Numbered from the stretch's first letter, positions 35,045 to 44,048 are shown. The stretch is 64,000 nt of DNA from Halalkalibacillus halophilus DSM 18494 (GCF_000423105.1 NZ_AUHI01000004.1:62001-126000); one strand, 5' to 3'. The notes: a model not told the origin generated them from the letters alone. Numbers and translations are program-made.

Positions 35045-35077
35045 AGAGCTAATCATTTATTGAAAATGGTTAGCTCT
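35045..35077. terminator. bidirectional terminator between the CAP lipoprotein and the DCC protein
   Basis: AGAGCTAATCATTT pairs with AATGGTTAGCTCT. The minus-strand exit ends in TTTTT and the plus-strand exit in CTTTC, so it serves the leftward gene best. Confidence 0.85.
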
Positions 35078-35087
35078 CTTTCAATTA

Positions 35088-35486
35088 TTATTCTTTTACC
35101 AAGAATTTTTTCTCCGTTTCAGGAGTTGGAAGCATACATGCATCTTGTTTTCCAAACCAGTCGGTACGCTTGTAGGCGACATATTCATACATACGATCTC
35201 TAATAGGCTTTGGAATAATAAAGAGAAACTTTAAATAACTCCACGGTTTGGGGAGGTATTTGCAAATAATCAAAGCTGCACTAGATTTTGTGTACCATTT
35301 ATTATTATCAATGACCACAATCGAATCTTCCTTAGTTGAAATTCCGACTTTCTCTTGCAACCTTTGACTAAAATGACTTTGTAAAGGAGCAAAACGTAAT
35401 TCATCATTCATATCTTTGCGGATTAAAAATTGGACAATCCCGTTACATAAATTACAGACCCCATCAAATAGAATTATTTTCCTCAT
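35088..35486 (-). CDS. DCC-family thiol-disulfide oxidoreductase-like protein (DUF393)
   Basis: A 132-residue protein starting IILFDGVCNLCNGIVQFLI, where DGVCNLC (Cys11, Cys14) is the DxxCxxC motif that names the family. FAPLQS, SIVVIDNNKWYTKSSAAL and a C-terminal YKRTDWFGKQDACMLP complete the usual pattern. It has a thioredoxin-like redox role by motif; its substrate is unknown. I chose the ATG at 35486 because GAGGAGGTG lies 6 nt upstream. It follows the zinc-ribbon gene with a 14-nt gap, so the two are probably one operon. Confidence 0.9.
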   Translation of the reverse strand: MRKIILFDGVCNLCNGIVQFLIRKDMNDELRFAPLQSHFSQRLQEKVGISTKEDSIVVIDNNKWYTKSSAALIICKYLPKPWSYLKFLFIIPKPIRDRMYEYVAYKRTDWFGKQDACMLPTPETEKKFLVKE

Positions 35487-35500
35487 TTCAAACACCTCCT

Positions 35501-35800
35501 CTACCAGAGTCGTTCTTCTTTACGCGTGATCTTCATTGTAAAAGGCGATAGTAAGATTAAAAAAGCAATCATAATAGCTCCAATTGCAAAAATAGTAACA
35601 AAAGGTAAATCAATCGCATTCAAAAATATAATTAAAACCACTGCGCCAAGTGTGATGTACATTGATTTTCTTCTGCTATCAGCTGTATAATAATGCGTTT
35701 CTTTGCAATTAGGACACGGATACCCTATTCGAGTTTTCCAACTGAACGGTAGTGATTCTTTATAACTAAATGTATAATTGCAATTTTCACAAACAAACAT
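35501..35800 (-). CDS. small zinc-ribbon membrane protein (CXXC-20-CXXC type)
   Basis: A 99-residue protein with an N-terminal zinc ribbon: FVCENCNYTFSYKESLP, then GYPCPNCKETHYY, giving two CxxC pairs about 25 residues apart. Two membrane segments follow (about 47-65 and 68-86), and a basic tail (ITRKEERLW). It resembles the TIGR04104-type putative zinc-finger proteins of Bacillaceae. Function unknown. I chose the ATG at 35800, 6 nt after AAGGATGTG, over a GTG three codons earlier. Confidence 0.85.
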   Translation of the reverse strand: MFVCENCNYTFSYKESLPFSWKTRIGYPCPNCKETHYYTADSRRKSMYITLGAVVLIIFLNAIDLPFVTIFAIGAIMIAFLILLSPFTMKITRKEERLW

Positions 35801-35901
35801 CAGTCTCACATCCTTTGTTCCTTCTAACTATATGCTATCATAAGAGGTAATAATTTATCTATAAATTGTCGTTATACTCGCGTGAAAGGGGTGCATAGTA
35901 A

Positions 35902-36603
35902 ATGAGTCATTCCATTTTAGTTGTAGAAGATGAAAAGAAAATAGCCCGTGTACTGGAACTAGAATTAACATATGAAGGTTATGAGGTAACTAAAGCCTTG
36001 ACTGGTTATGATGCATTAGAACAATTCCGAATGAAAAAATGGGATTTAATTTTATTAGATATCATGCTTCCTGAAATGAGCGGGGTTGAATTGCTTAGAA
36101 GACTTCGTAAGGATGATCAAGCAACTCCTGTCCTTATGTTAACAGCAAAAGATGAAATAGAAGATAAGGTTACTGGACTTGATTTAGGTGCGAATGATTA
36201 TATAACAAAACCTTTTGAAATAGAAGAATTATTAGCTAGGATTCGAGCAGCTTTAAGACAACGATCTGATCAGGAAGAAGAATTGACAGACGTTCTTTCT
36301 TTTAATGAGCTGACCTTAAATGAGTCCACTAGAGAAGTGTGTCGAGGGGAACGTTTTATAGAACTAACCCCAAGGGAATTTGATTTGTTAGTTTATTTAA
36401 TGATCAATAATCGTCAAGTATTAACCCGGGAACAAATCTTAGACACGGTGTGGGGCTTTGATTACGTCGGGGATACAAATGTGGTGGATGTATATATAAG
36501 ATATTTAAGAAAGAAAGTTGACCAAGAAAATGAACCTGTTCTTATTCATACGGTTCGTGGCGTTGGTTATGTAATGAAAGAATCAAATGAAGCTAAGAAA
36601 TAA
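35902..36603 (+). CDS. OmpR-family response regulator (ArlR/YkoG-like)
   Basis: A 233-residue two-domain regulator. The receiver has the acidic pair in VVEDEKKI, phospho-Asp in LILLDIMLPEMSG, Thr in MLTAKDE and Lys in YITKPFE. The winged-helix output has RFIELTPREFDLLVYLM, DTVWGFDYVGDTNVVDVYI and HTVRGVGYVM. It overlaps the kinase gene by 17 nt, so the two are translationally coupled. Downstream PepSY genes mirror B. subtilis ykoG-ykoH-ykoJ. A stimulus is not visible. Confidence 0.93.
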   Translation: MSHSILVVEDEKKIARVLELELTYEGYEVTKALTGYDALEQFRMKKWDLILLDIMLPEMSGVELLRRLRKDDQATPVLMLTAKDEIEDKVTGLDLGANDYITKPFEIEELLARIRAALRQRSDQEEELTDVLSFNELTLNESTREVCRGERFIELTPREFDLLVYLMINNRQVLTREQILDTVWGFDYVGDTNVVDVYIRYLRKKVDQENEPVLIHTVRGVGYVMKESNEAKK

Positions 36604-37936
36604 AATCTTTGCTTATTCCACACTTTTATTTATTACGGTTATTAGTTTATTAGCAATCATCATCTATATTACGTTTTCACAAATTACTTATGATCGCGAG
36701 GTAGATCGTTTAGAGTCTGAAGCGGAGAGTATTATGGAAACGATCATTGAAGCAAATGATTCCACCTCTGTTGATCAACTATTACGAGCGGTAGTTCCTT
36801 CTAGCGGAATGGTTCGTATTATAGATGAAAACGGCGAAACGATTCGTACAGTAGCTGCTGGTGAGCAATCACAATTAAGAGAGATTGGTATTCCTACTTT
36901 TGAAACAGGTCAATCTGTACAATTATCTCAACAAGGTATAGAGCTTGCTGTTATACAACGACCGGTTATATGGGTTGATGGTTCTGTCGTACAAGTTCAA
37001 GTTGTAGAGAATTTACAAGCAGTGGATGATAATCTAAATACACTTCAACTCGTTCTATTTATCGTAGTATTCATCTCATTAATTCCAATTATTATATCAG
37101 GTAAAATATTATCAGATCTTATTGTAAGACCTATCAAATCATTTATTCAGACTATGGAAGAAAGTAGACAACAGAATACCTTTAAACATATTCCACTTCA
37201 AAAGAAATCAAATGATGAAATGTACACATTAGGAAAAACGTATAACGAACTGATGGACTTATTAAAAGATAACTATGATAAACAAGAAGCTTTTGTTTCA
37301 AATGCTTCACACGAACTCCGTACACCTATTACAATCATTGAAAGCTATGCAAACTTAATAAAAAGAAGAGGGTTAGAACGACCTGAGGTAATCGAAGAGG
37401 CTGTAGAAGCAATACATTCAGAGTCCTTAAGAATGAAAGACCTCACAGAACAACTTCTATTATTAGCTAAGCGAGATCAAGATTGGAATTTACAAATAGA
37501 GAATATCTCTTTAACAATGGTGGTTCAAGAAATAAGTAAAAATATTGAAAATGCTTATAATAGAAAGATAAATGTAGCTTATGAAGAAAATGTAGAAGTA
37601 GTAAGTGACGAAAAGAAATTAAAACAATTACTTTATATCTTTTTTGACAATGCGTGTAAATACAGCGAAAAAGAAATTGATGTTTACCTTAATAGTGTTA
37701 ACCAACCCCAATTAACTATTATTGATTATGGGATTGGAATTCCAGAAGACGCACAAAAGAAAATCTTTGACCGGTTTTATCGTGTAGATGAAGCGAGGAA
37801 TAGAGAAAGTGGTGGAGTTGGTTTAGGATTATCTCTAGCACAAGAAATAGCGGAGGCACTTCATGTAGAAATTAAAATCGATAGTCAAGAAGGAATTGGC
37901 ACGAAGGTGACATTGACTTTTGAAATTGGAGAATAA
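36587..37936 (+). CDS. membrane histidine kinase (ArlS/YkoH-like)
   Basis: A 449-residue sensor kinase. Two membrane segments (about 8-30 and 150-172) flank an extracellular domain of ~120 residues. HAMP (about 173-225), HisKA with the phosphorylated His in FVSNASHELRTPITIIES, and an ATPase domain with DNACKYSEKE (N box), DYGIGIPEDAQ (G1), FDRFYR (F) and GVGLGLSLAQEI (G2) follow. All boxes are intact. It phosphorylates the regulator encoded upstream. The ATG lies inside the end of the regulator gene. Confidence 0.93.
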   Translation: MKLRNKIFAYSTLLFITVISLLAIIIYITFSQITYDREVDRLESEAESIMETIIEANDSTSVDQLLRAVVPSSGMVRIIDENGETIRTVAAGEQSQLREIGIPTFETGQSVQLSQQGIELAVIQRPVIWVDGSVVQVQVVENLQAVDDNLNTLQLVLFIVVFISLIPIIISGKILSDLIVRPIKSFIQTMEESRQQNTFKHIPLQKKSNDEMYTLGKTYNELMDLLKDNYDKQEAFVSNASHELRTPITIIESYANLIKRRGLERPEVIEEAVEAIHSESLRMKDLTEQLLLLAKRDQDWNLQIENISLTMVVQEISKNIENAYNRKINVAYEENVEVVSDEKKLKQLLYIFFDNACKYSEKEIDVYLNSVNQPQLTIIDYGIGIPEDAQKKIFDRFYRVDEARNRESGGVGLGLSLAQEIAEALHVEIKIDSQEGIGTKVTLTFEIGE

Positions 37937-38009
37937 TGAATTTTTCTCAGTAAATTTTAATCTCTATAACTTATACTGAAGAAAATACCCAGAAAAGTTA
38001 GGTGATCAT

Positions 38010-38840
38010 GTGAAAAAGGAAAGACTTATATGGATGCTAGGTGGAGCATTGTTATCAGTGGTAGCCTTTTTCATTATCCAGCAGTTCGTGTTTGGCAATT
38101 CAAGTGCAGAGCCGCTTACAGAGCAAGAGGCGGAAGAGTTTGTTTTGAGCCAATATGAGGGTGATGTATTGGAGATGAATGAGGAAGATAGAATGTATTT
38201 TGTTGAGCTGCAAACTAGCTCGGGACTATATTTAGTAGAAGTAGATAAAATGAATCGAAAAGTAAGGTCCATCCATCAAGTGGAACAGAACGAAACAGAA
38301 GAAGAAGAAGTAGAATCTGACGAGGTAACGGAAGAACAAATAGATGAAGCGGAAGATACTGATTCTAACCAGGATGAACAGGAACAAGAAAGTAACGATT
38401 CTTCATCAGAAAGCAACGAGATGGAAGATGAAAATGAAGAGGTTGAGGTTTTAACAGAAGAGGAAGTAAGAGAGTTAATTGTAGATCGTTATGATGGAGA
38501 CATTACTTCAATCGAATTTACGGAGGGAGATAATCCCATTTACGAAGTAGAGATAGAAAAAGAGGCTGAAAATGTGTTTCTTGTCCTTCATGCAGAAACA
38601 GGAGATGTGATTTCTGAGAATCGACAAGAGGTATTAACTGATACAATGATTACTCGCGAATATGCTATAGAACTTGCTTTGGAAGAATTTTATGGAGAAG
38701 TGGAAGATGTTGAATTGGAAGAAATAAATGGAACATTGTTTTACATTATCGAAATTGACAACGATGAACAAGACCTGGAAGCAGATATCCAAATAAACGC
38801 TTATACTGGGGAAGTCGAGTCAATTCTTTGGGATGATTAA
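38010..38840 (+). CDS. membrane-anchored protein with two PepSY domains
   Basis: A 276-residue protein with a single N-terminal membrane segment (about 8-27). PepSY-type repeats lie near residues 35-93 and 155-276 (the latter probably two copies: LTEEEVRELIVDRYDGDI and TREYAIELALEEFYGEVED), separated by a strongly acidic Glu/Ser-rich linker. PepSY domains often inhibit or bind proteases and sensors at the cell surface. It starts with GTG (TTAGGTGATC upstream), 73 nt after the kinase gene, matching the ykoH-ykoJ order of B. subtilis. It may feed back on the kinase. Confidence 0.85.
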   Translation: MKKERLIWMLGGALLSVVAFFIIQQFVFGNSSAEPLTEQEAEEFVLSQYEGDVLEMNEEDRMYFVELQTSSGLYLVEVDKMNRKVRSIHQVEQNETEEEEVESDEVTEEQIDEAEDTDSNQDEQEQESNDSSSESNEMEDENEEVEVLTEEEVRELIVDRYDGDITSIEFTEGDNPIYEVEIEKEAENVFLVLHAETGDVISENRQEVLTDTMITREYAIELALEEFYGEVEDVELEEINGTLFYIIEIDNDEQDLEADIQINAYTGEVESILWDD

Positions 38841-38853
38841 TAGAAGTCTGAGA

Positions 38854-38890
38854 AGATTTATAAGCTGATGCTTGTAGATCTTTTCTTTTT
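38854..38890 (+). terminator. intrinsic terminator after the first PepSY gene
   Basis: AGATTTATAAG pairs with CTTGTAGATCT (with two G-U pairs) across a 6-nt loop, followed by TTTCTTTTT. Confidence 0.75.
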
Positions 38891-38980
38891 CTCATCGAAT
38901 TCTAATCTGATGTTAGTTGATTTCTCATCTGGAAAGGATAAATTGTAGTTAACAATTATTTTAATAAAGGAGAATTTCCT

Positions 38981-39676
38981 ATGAAGAAATCTATAATGTT
39001 AGGCACACTGGCAAGCACCGTTGCAATAGGCGGGACAATTGGCGCTTCTGCAATGAGCAGTGACCAACAAACAAACCCCCAAAATAAAAATGCTGTTTTC
39101 GCAAAAGATCTAGATACAGAGATGGATAAAAAAGTGACAATGGATACAAATAAAATGTTAGGGTTTGATGAATTACAAGAGATCGTTCACGGTCAAGTTC
39201 AAGGATCGATTGATGAAATAGAGTTGGATGAGGAGGATGGTATCGTATATTTCGAAGTGGAAGTTAAGGATGGTTCAGTGAAACATGAAATCTATGTAGA
39301 CGCATACTCAGGAAAAGTATTGAATTTCACTAAAAAAAATGAAGATCAATCATCTACAACTACCAACGATGATACTGACAATAAAACCGAATTTAAGGTA
39401 GAAAAAAAGTCAGAGCAATCTTCTTCAGAAAATGAAGATGAAAAAAATAAAAATACGAAACAAAAAGAAAGTACCGATCCACATAGCATTATCTCAAAAG
39501 ACGAAGCAATAGAAACCGCTAAACAATATGGGGATGGAATCATTGATGATGTGGAACTGGATCGAGACGAAGGTCGGTATGAATACGAAGTGGAGATAGA
39601 AGGTAATGATTTAGAGGTTGAAGTTAAATTAGATGCGCACACAGGTGAAGTCCTGGATGTAGAATATGATGACTAA
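38981..39676 (+). CDS. secreted PepSY-domain protein
   Basis: A 231-residue protein with a signal peptide (about 1-26, ending GASAMS), then two PepSY repeats (about 60-115 and 165-231). Their key patterns are GFDELQEIVHGQVQGSIDEI with VDAYSGKVL, and ISKDEAIETAKQYGDGIIDD with LDAHTGEVLDV. A Lys/Glu/Ser linker joins them. It is a paralogue of the preceding PepSY gene but has its own upstream region, including TAAAGGAG before the ATG, and its own terminator. The sequence is strongly acidic. Confidence 0.85.
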   Translation: MKKSIMLGTLASTVAIGGTIGASAMSSDQQTNPQNKNAVFAKDLDTEMDKKVTMDTNKMLGFDELQEIVHGQVQGSIDEIELDEEDGIVYFEVEVKDGSVKHEIYVDAYSGKVLNFTKKNEDQSSTTTNDDTDNKTEFKVEKKSEQSSSENEDEKNKNTKQKESTDPHSIISKDEAIETAKQYGDGIIDDVELDRDEGRYEYEVEIEGNDLEVEVKLDAHTGEVLDVEYDD

Positions 39677-39717
39677 TGAAACCATAGAGTTAGAGTTGTA
39701 ATCAGGTGCTATACAAG

Positions 39718-39767
39718 AAAACTTCGAGCTATTCCAAAACATACTTGGAATGAGTTCGAAGTTTTTA
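39718..39767 (+). terminator. intrinsic terminator of the second PepSY gene
   Basis: AAACTTCGA with an inner CTATTCCAA stem pairs with TTGGAAT and TTCGAAGTTT, followed by a T run. Confidence 0.88.
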
Positions 39768-39806
39768 TTTAGTACGGTTATAATTATTGCAGACTAATAA
39801 ACAATT

Positions 39807-39950
39807 TTATTTAAAAAGTTTCCTGAGAGCTTTGCCAGTGGCTCTTCCTGCGACACGTCTTCCTACACGCTTTCCTACTCTGCCTTTTTTGACCGCATCA
39901 ACGTCATTCCATATCCTAAGGAATCGGTAAATGCTAGACTTTATGCTCAT
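39807..39950 (-). CDS. small basic protein, function unknown
   Basis: A 47-residue, very basic protein. Its C-terminal half is a run of Arg/Lys-Gly units (KKGRVGKRVGRRVAGRATG) that ends KALRKLFK. Short proteins of this style are found in several Bacillus genomes without known role. I chose the ATG at 39950 because AAAGGAGTGAT lies just upstream; in-frame codons further up have no site. Confidence 0.7.
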   Translation of the reverse strand: MSIKSSIYRFLRIWNDVDAVKKGRVGKRVGRRVAGRATGKALRKLFK

Positions 39951-40077
39951 ACGATCACTCCTTTTATAAGTAAAGTATATATGATAATGCAAGAGTTGAA
40001 AATATATTGCTTAGAAGTGAGCTTTGCAATAGGCGACAAGTTTGTTAATATATAACTACAAGAAAAGTATAATACAA

Positions 40078-40169
40078 AAGTCCACAAGGGGAGCCAAAAG
40101 GCTGAGATTGAACAATTGTTCTTAACCCTTCGAACCTGTTAGTTAGTACTAGCGTAGGGATGTGGCTTT
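40078..40169 (+). ncRNA. TPP riboswitch (THI element)
   Basis: Both conserved TPP-binding arms are present: GGGGAGCC-aaaa-GGCTGAGATTG for the pyrimidine-sensing arm, and AACCCTTCGAACCTG followed by GCGTAGGGATGTGG for the rest. P1 is CCACA/TGTGG. A perfect -10 TATAAT (40068-40073) lies just ahead. It controls thiT. Confidence 0.97.
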
Positions 40170-40178
40170 ATCGATGGT

Positions 40179-40225
40179 GCAATGCTGGGATTCCATGATA
40201 GAGCCTCCCGTGTATTGCTTTTTTT
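40179..40225 (+). terminator. expression-platform terminator of the TPP riboswitch
   Basis: GCAAT pairs with ATTGC, an inner GGG/CCC stem strengthens the hairpin, and seven T residues follow. It lies between the aptamer and the thiT start codon, so TPP binding would stop transcription. Confidence 0.8.
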
Positions 40226-40257
40226 GTGTTTTAAAACAAAAAGGGGAGGAATACAGC

Positions 40258-40827
40258 ATGCACAAAAGAACTTTAATGATCGTAGAAATAGCTGTCTTCG
40301 CAACACTGGCATTTTTACTTGATACTATACCAGGACTACAATTTACTATTTGGCCTCAAGGTGGCTCTGTATCATTTGCGATGATTCCTATTTTTATTAT
40401 CGCATTTAGATGGGGAATGAAAGCTGGAATAATTAGTGGTTTATTGTTTGGGTTCATGAATATGCTTTTTGGTGGGTATATTGTCGATTGGTTCCAAGCA
40501 TTTCTAGACTACATCCTAGCCTTTGCGGTATTAGGGCTTGCAGGAATCTTTTCTGCGCCACTATGGGATGCAGTTCGTAAAGCAAACCGCGAAAAAATTA
40601 TCTCTTATGTGATCGCGGGTGTCTTCTTAGGAACTGCTCTAAGATTTGCTTCTCACTTTACAGGAGGAATCATCTTCTTTGGATATTTAGCTCCCGAGGG
40701 GCAATCTGTTTGGATGTATTCCCTAATTTACAATTCAACATACTTAGTTCCAGGGTTTATATTGTCAGCAGTGATTCTCATTATTATCTTAATTACAAGA
40801 CCAAAACTGTTATTTAAAGAAATTTAA
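40258..40827 (+). CDS. thiT: ECF transporter thiamine-specific S component ThiT
   Basis: A 189-residue, six-segment membrane protein with QFTIWPQGGSVSFAMIPIFI and FRWGMKAGIISGLLFGFMN, the ThiT signature; FLGTALRFASHFTGGIIFFG and the late YLVPGFILS also fit. It binds thiamine and docks with the shared EcfAA'T module, which is encoded elsewhere. The TPP riboswitch directly upstream confirms the assignment. I chose the ATG at 40258 because AAGGGGAGGA lies upstream; a longer frame reading through the riboswitch tail has no support. Confidence 0.96.
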   Translation: MHKRTLMIVEIAVFATLAFLLDTIPGLQFTIWPQGGSVSFAMIPIFIIAFRWGMKAGIISGLLFGFMNMLFGGYIVDWFQAFLDYILAFAVLGLAGIFSAPLWDAVRKANREKIISYVIAGVFLGTALRFASHFTGGIIFFGYLAPEGQSVWMYSLIYNSTYLVPGFILSAVILIIILITRPKLLFKEI

Positions 40828-40867
40828 AATATCCCTCCTCTACCCAGCTAGAGGAGGGATATTTTTT
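40828..40867 (+). terminator. intrinsic terminator of thiT
   Basis: AATATCCCTCCTCTA pairs with TAGAGGAGGGATATT, followed by seven T residues. Confidence 0.94.
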
Positions 40868-40972
40868 TATAAGTATTTAATTTTAGAATAATCCTACTAA
40901 AATCCTAGACGATCTATCCGATAAGTAATATATATCGAAATATTAAACTATTTAGTCAAAAGGGGTGTTCAA

Positions 40973-42964
40973 TTGAAGAAAGTAAGACGGTTTTTCACAA
41001 AAAGTATCCAGCGTCAATTCCTTATACCAATGATTGCTTTAATTGTTTTAACAGGAGCGGTTATAACTGGAACTAGTTACTGGATTGCGATGAATCAAAA
41101 TTATGATAATAGTAGTGAAAATGTTGCAAGCCAGATGCAGGCATTAGACGGTTCATTTGATGCGGTATTTTCGAATGTAGAACATAATATTTATCGCGTA
41201 TCTGAAAGTTCATTATTTAATAACTACGAATTCATGGAAGATGAAGTACATAGCAGATTTCGAGAATTGCAGTTTAGTAGCCCTTATTACTTAAATGTTT
41301 TCTTTGGATCAGAAAATGGAGACATGCTTTTATATCCACGTACTAGTTTACCCGATGACTATGATCCGCGTGATCGTGCTTGGTATGAAGCCGCAGTAGA
41401 AAATGAAGGAGAAACTATTTGGACGGAACCTTATGTAGACGCAGCTACTGGTGAAGTGGTTGTTACTGCGGGCCGTGCGAGTACAAATGGCAGCCAAATT
41501 GAGGGAGTTTTCGCAATTGATTTGACCGTAGACATGTTATTAGACTTGGCTAACGAGATAACAATTGGTGAGTCAGGATATGTAACAGTAGTAAGCCCTG
41601 AAGGTAACTATTTAACCCACCCAAATGAGGAACTCCATTTTGAGTCAGCTGAAAATAGCTCTTATTTTTCCTCTCTAATGGGCCAAGATTCTGGCTCCAT
41701 TAATGAAGATGTGAACGGGGAAGAACAGATGATTACTTTTGTAACCAATGAAGAAGCTGGATGGAAGCTGGTTGGTTCCATGCCGGTACAGGAATTAAGA
41801 AGTCAAGGCATTCAAATCGTACTGCCAATCGTAATCGTACTTGGTGGTGTGATTATAGTTGCATTTTTAATTGCATTAGTTGTTACTAGAAGACTTACAA
41901 AACCTATTCAAAACCTACAAGAAAATATGGGTAAAGCAGGCGAAGGAGATCTTACTGTCAACCCGGCACTTGATCGAGAAGATGAGATAGGAAAGTTAAG
42001 CGTTTCTTTTCAAACAATGCTCAATAATGTTCGTTCTTTAATAGAAAATATAAATAAATCCTCAGAATCAGTAAGTGATTCAGCGCAAAATGTTGTTGCG
42101 AACGCTGAAGAAAATAGTGCAGCAGCTCAAGAAGTATCACATACAGTTCAACAAATTGCTGCAGGTGCCAGTAATCAAGCTGAATTGGTAGAAGGTAATC
42201 ATAATCATATGGGTGAGTTGAACAATCAGATTAACGATGTTGTCTCCCAAAGTGAAACGATTCAAACAAATTCAAATCAGCTAATTGAAAGGTCTAAAAA
42301 TGCAATGGAGGCAGTTGAGAAGCTTAGAAATCACTCTAAGGAAACAAACCAGATGGCATCTGAAATGCGTGTAGCGATCGATTCTCTGCAAGAAAGATCT
42401 AGTAATATACATCAGGTTGTAAACACCATTTCTGATATTGCTGGTCAAACTAATCTCCTTGCGTTAAACGCTGCAATTGAAGCTGCAAGGGCTGGAGAGT
42501 CTGGAAAAGGATTTGCTGTAGTTGCTGATGAAGTTAGGAAACTAGCTGAGCAGACAGAGCAGTCTTTAGAAAATGTTTCTACAATGGTAGATAGTATGCA
42601 AGAACAAACGGATACAATAGCTGTTCTAGTAACGAAGACAGATACTATCGTTACTGAACAAAGTGATGTAGTAGATTCTACTGAAGGAGCGTTTAAGCAG
42701 ACCTATGAAACAGTAAATGAAAACAATGCTGCGATTGAAGAAATAATTCATTCGATGCGATCAATGGTTACAAAGAAAGATGAATTGAGTCATAGTATGG
42801 AAGAAATCAGCTCCGTTACAGAGCAGACAGCTGCTGGGACAGAGGAAGTAACTGCATCTATAGAAGAGATGAGTTCCTCGATGGAACAGTTGAACCAATT
42901 AGCCGAAGACTTAGAGACAGTGTCAGGCAATTTACAAAATGAAATGAAAAAATTTAATACGTAA
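40973..42964 (+). CDS. methyl-accepting chemotaxis protein with dCache sensor
   Basis: A 663-residue chemoreceptor of the McpA/TlpA style. Membrane segments at about 16-38 and 281-304 flank a dCache-type extracellular domain (PRDRAWYEAAVENEGETIW, VVTAGRAS). HAMP follows (about 305-357), then a long coiled-coil signalling domain whose hairpin tip contains SDIAGQTNLLALNAAIEAA and GFAVVADEVRKLAEQT. Glu/Gln pairs for methylation are visible on both arms. Ligand unknown. The start is TTG at 40973, with AAAGGGGTG 5 nt upstream. It is transcribed alone, ended by a strong hairpin. Confidence 0.95.
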   Translation: MKKVRRFFTKSIQRQFLIPMIALIVLTGAVITGTSYWIAMNQNYDNSSENVASQMQALDGSFDAVFSNVEHNIYRVSESSLFNNYEFMEDEVHSRFRELQFSSPYYLNVFFGSENGDMLLYPRTSLPDDYDPRDRAWYEAAVENEGETIWTEPYVDAATGEVVVTAGRASTNGSQIEGVFAIDLTVDMLLDLANEITIGESGYVTVVSPEGNYLTHPNEELHFESAENSSYFSSLMGQDSGSINEDVNGEEQMITFVTNEEAGWKLVGSMPVQELRSQGIQIVLPIVIVLGGVIIVAFLIALVVTRRLTKPIQNLQENMGKAGEGDLTVNPALDREDEIGKLSVSFQTMLNNVRSLIENINKSSESVSDSAQNVVANAEENSAAAQEVSHTVQQIAAGASNQAELVEGNHNHMGELNNQINDVVSQSETIQTNSNQLIERSKNAMEAVEKLRNHSKETNQMASEMRVAIDSLQERSSNIHQVVNTISDIAGQTNLLALNAAIEAARAGESGKGFAVVADEVRKLAEQTEQSLENVSTMVDSMQEQTDTIAVLVTKTDTIVTEQSDVVDSTEGAFKQTYETVNENNAAIEEIIHSMRSMVTKKDELSHSMEEISSVTEQTAAGTEEVTASIEEMSSSMEQLNQLAEDLETVSGNLQNEMKKFNT

Positions 42965-43000
42965 GTATAGAAGTAGTATCTGTTTAAAGCAACATAATAA

Positions 43001-43050
43001 GATTAGAGGGTAATGTCATCCACACGTGACATTACCCTCTAATTCTTTTT
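43001..43050 (+). terminator. intrinsic terminator of the chemoreceptor gene
   Basis: GATTAGAGGGTAATGTCA pairs with TGACATTACCCTCTAATT, an 8-nt loop between, followed by TTTTTT. Confidence 0.94.
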
Positions 43051-43063
43051 TAAGATATCTATT

Positions 43064-43211
43064 TCCCGCGAAGAGCTGGACGCTCAAGTGTCGGCGTTGG
43101 TTACAGGACGTGACCGAATGTAGCCGACCAGGAGTCTCCGTCTATTTCATCCGCTTTTTATGAGCTTTGTTCGGATTAATCATGACTACAGACACTTTTT
43201 TCCCCAGCTTC
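43064..43211 (-). repeat. rearranged copy of a Bacillaceae intergenic repeat
   Basis: Read on the minus strand, 43211-43129 aligns with the left half of the 58521-58748 element: GAAGCTGGGG at the end, AATCCGAACA, AAAAGCGGATGAAATAGACG and GAGACTCCTG are shared. After CTCCTG the sequence changes to a different, also palindrome-rich segment (43128-43064; GTCGGCTACATTCGGTCACG onward, ending CCAGCTCTTCGC). Then CGGGAAATAGA resumes similarity. It lies between the terminators and ends of two convergent genes. Confidence 0.75.
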
Positions 43212-43241
43212 AATTTATCTTAAAGTTATGTTGCAACTAGG

Positions 43242-43898
43242 CTAATCAAAACTTTCCCGTAAATTTTTGTCTTTGAAAATAAATGAACTATCTTGGAAAG
43301 TTAAGGTTACGTTACCTGATGGGATTTCAAAATCTTCTTGCATGGTTTTTATTATAGAATCTAAATCTTCTTCATCCGAATTTTCATGTCCTCTGTTTAA
43401 CGTAATTCTAACGACAGGGTGGGCGTCTTTGCCTATTAATGAAGGTTGGTCATCGGGCTTAAGGTTAAGTTGATCTCCTATATCTTTTGGATAAGTAATC
43501 CAAAGATCATCGATTACATCTTCACCAAAATGTGATTCTAATTCAGGAAGTAGTAGTCCTTCTAGTTCATATTCAAACATTTCAGCAATATAACTATCCG
43601 TATATTCCCCCGTTTGGTTGTGTTTATATACTAAAACACGATAATTATCGTGATCAGGAACATTCACAATTGCAGCGTAACGAAATATATCATATACGCC
43701 AGTATTATCTAATAATGTATCAACTATTTCCATTGGTTGATCATACGTTTCATTTAAATAGACTTCAGCTTCCTCTTTAACTTTAGATGCCTCTTCAGGA
43801 TTTTCCCTCAGACCCAAGTACGAAAGGTAGAAAACGATTCCTAATAAAACAACAACGATGATTAACCCAGCGATCAATGCTTTCTTTTTTGTGTTCAA
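43242..43898 (-). CDS. membrane-anchored hypothetical protein
   Basis: A protein of about 218 residues: short basic N terminus (NTKKKALIAG), one membrane segment (about 9-28), then an outward acidic domain rich in Asp and Glu. I do not recognise the family. NYRVLVYKHNQTGEYTDSYI and VVRITLNRGHENSDEEDLD are the most distinctive parts. The start is probably the TTG at 43898, 5 nt after GAGGTGA, not the GTG that overlaps that site. Its 3' side carries the rearranged intergenic repeat. Confidence 0.75.
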   Translation of the reverse strand: MNTKKKALIAGLIIVVVLLGIVFYLSYLGLRENPEEASKVKEEAEVYLNETYDQPMEIVDTLLDNTGVYDIFRYAAIVNVPDHDNYRVLVYKHNQTGEYTDSYIAEMFEYELEGLLLPELESHFGEDVIDDLWITYPKDIGDQLNLKPDDQPSLIGKDAHPVVRITLNRGHENSDEEDLDSIIKTMQEDFEIPSGNVTLTFQDSSFIFKDKNLRESFD

Positions 43899-44048
43899 TG
43901 GGTTCACCTCAATTTAAACATTCACAATACTATCCCTTCGTATTATAAGTTTAACTATACTTATAAGTAAATAAAATTTAATAAAGTACAAGAAATTGTT
44001 AAAGTTATTGAAAATTTATATTATTATAATAATAAGGAGGAGAATGCG

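Noticed and set aside
40162..40257. Upstream extension of the thiT frame
   Set aside because: The extension covers the riboswitch P1 end and the expression-platform terminator; the real start has a strong ribosome binding site at 40258.
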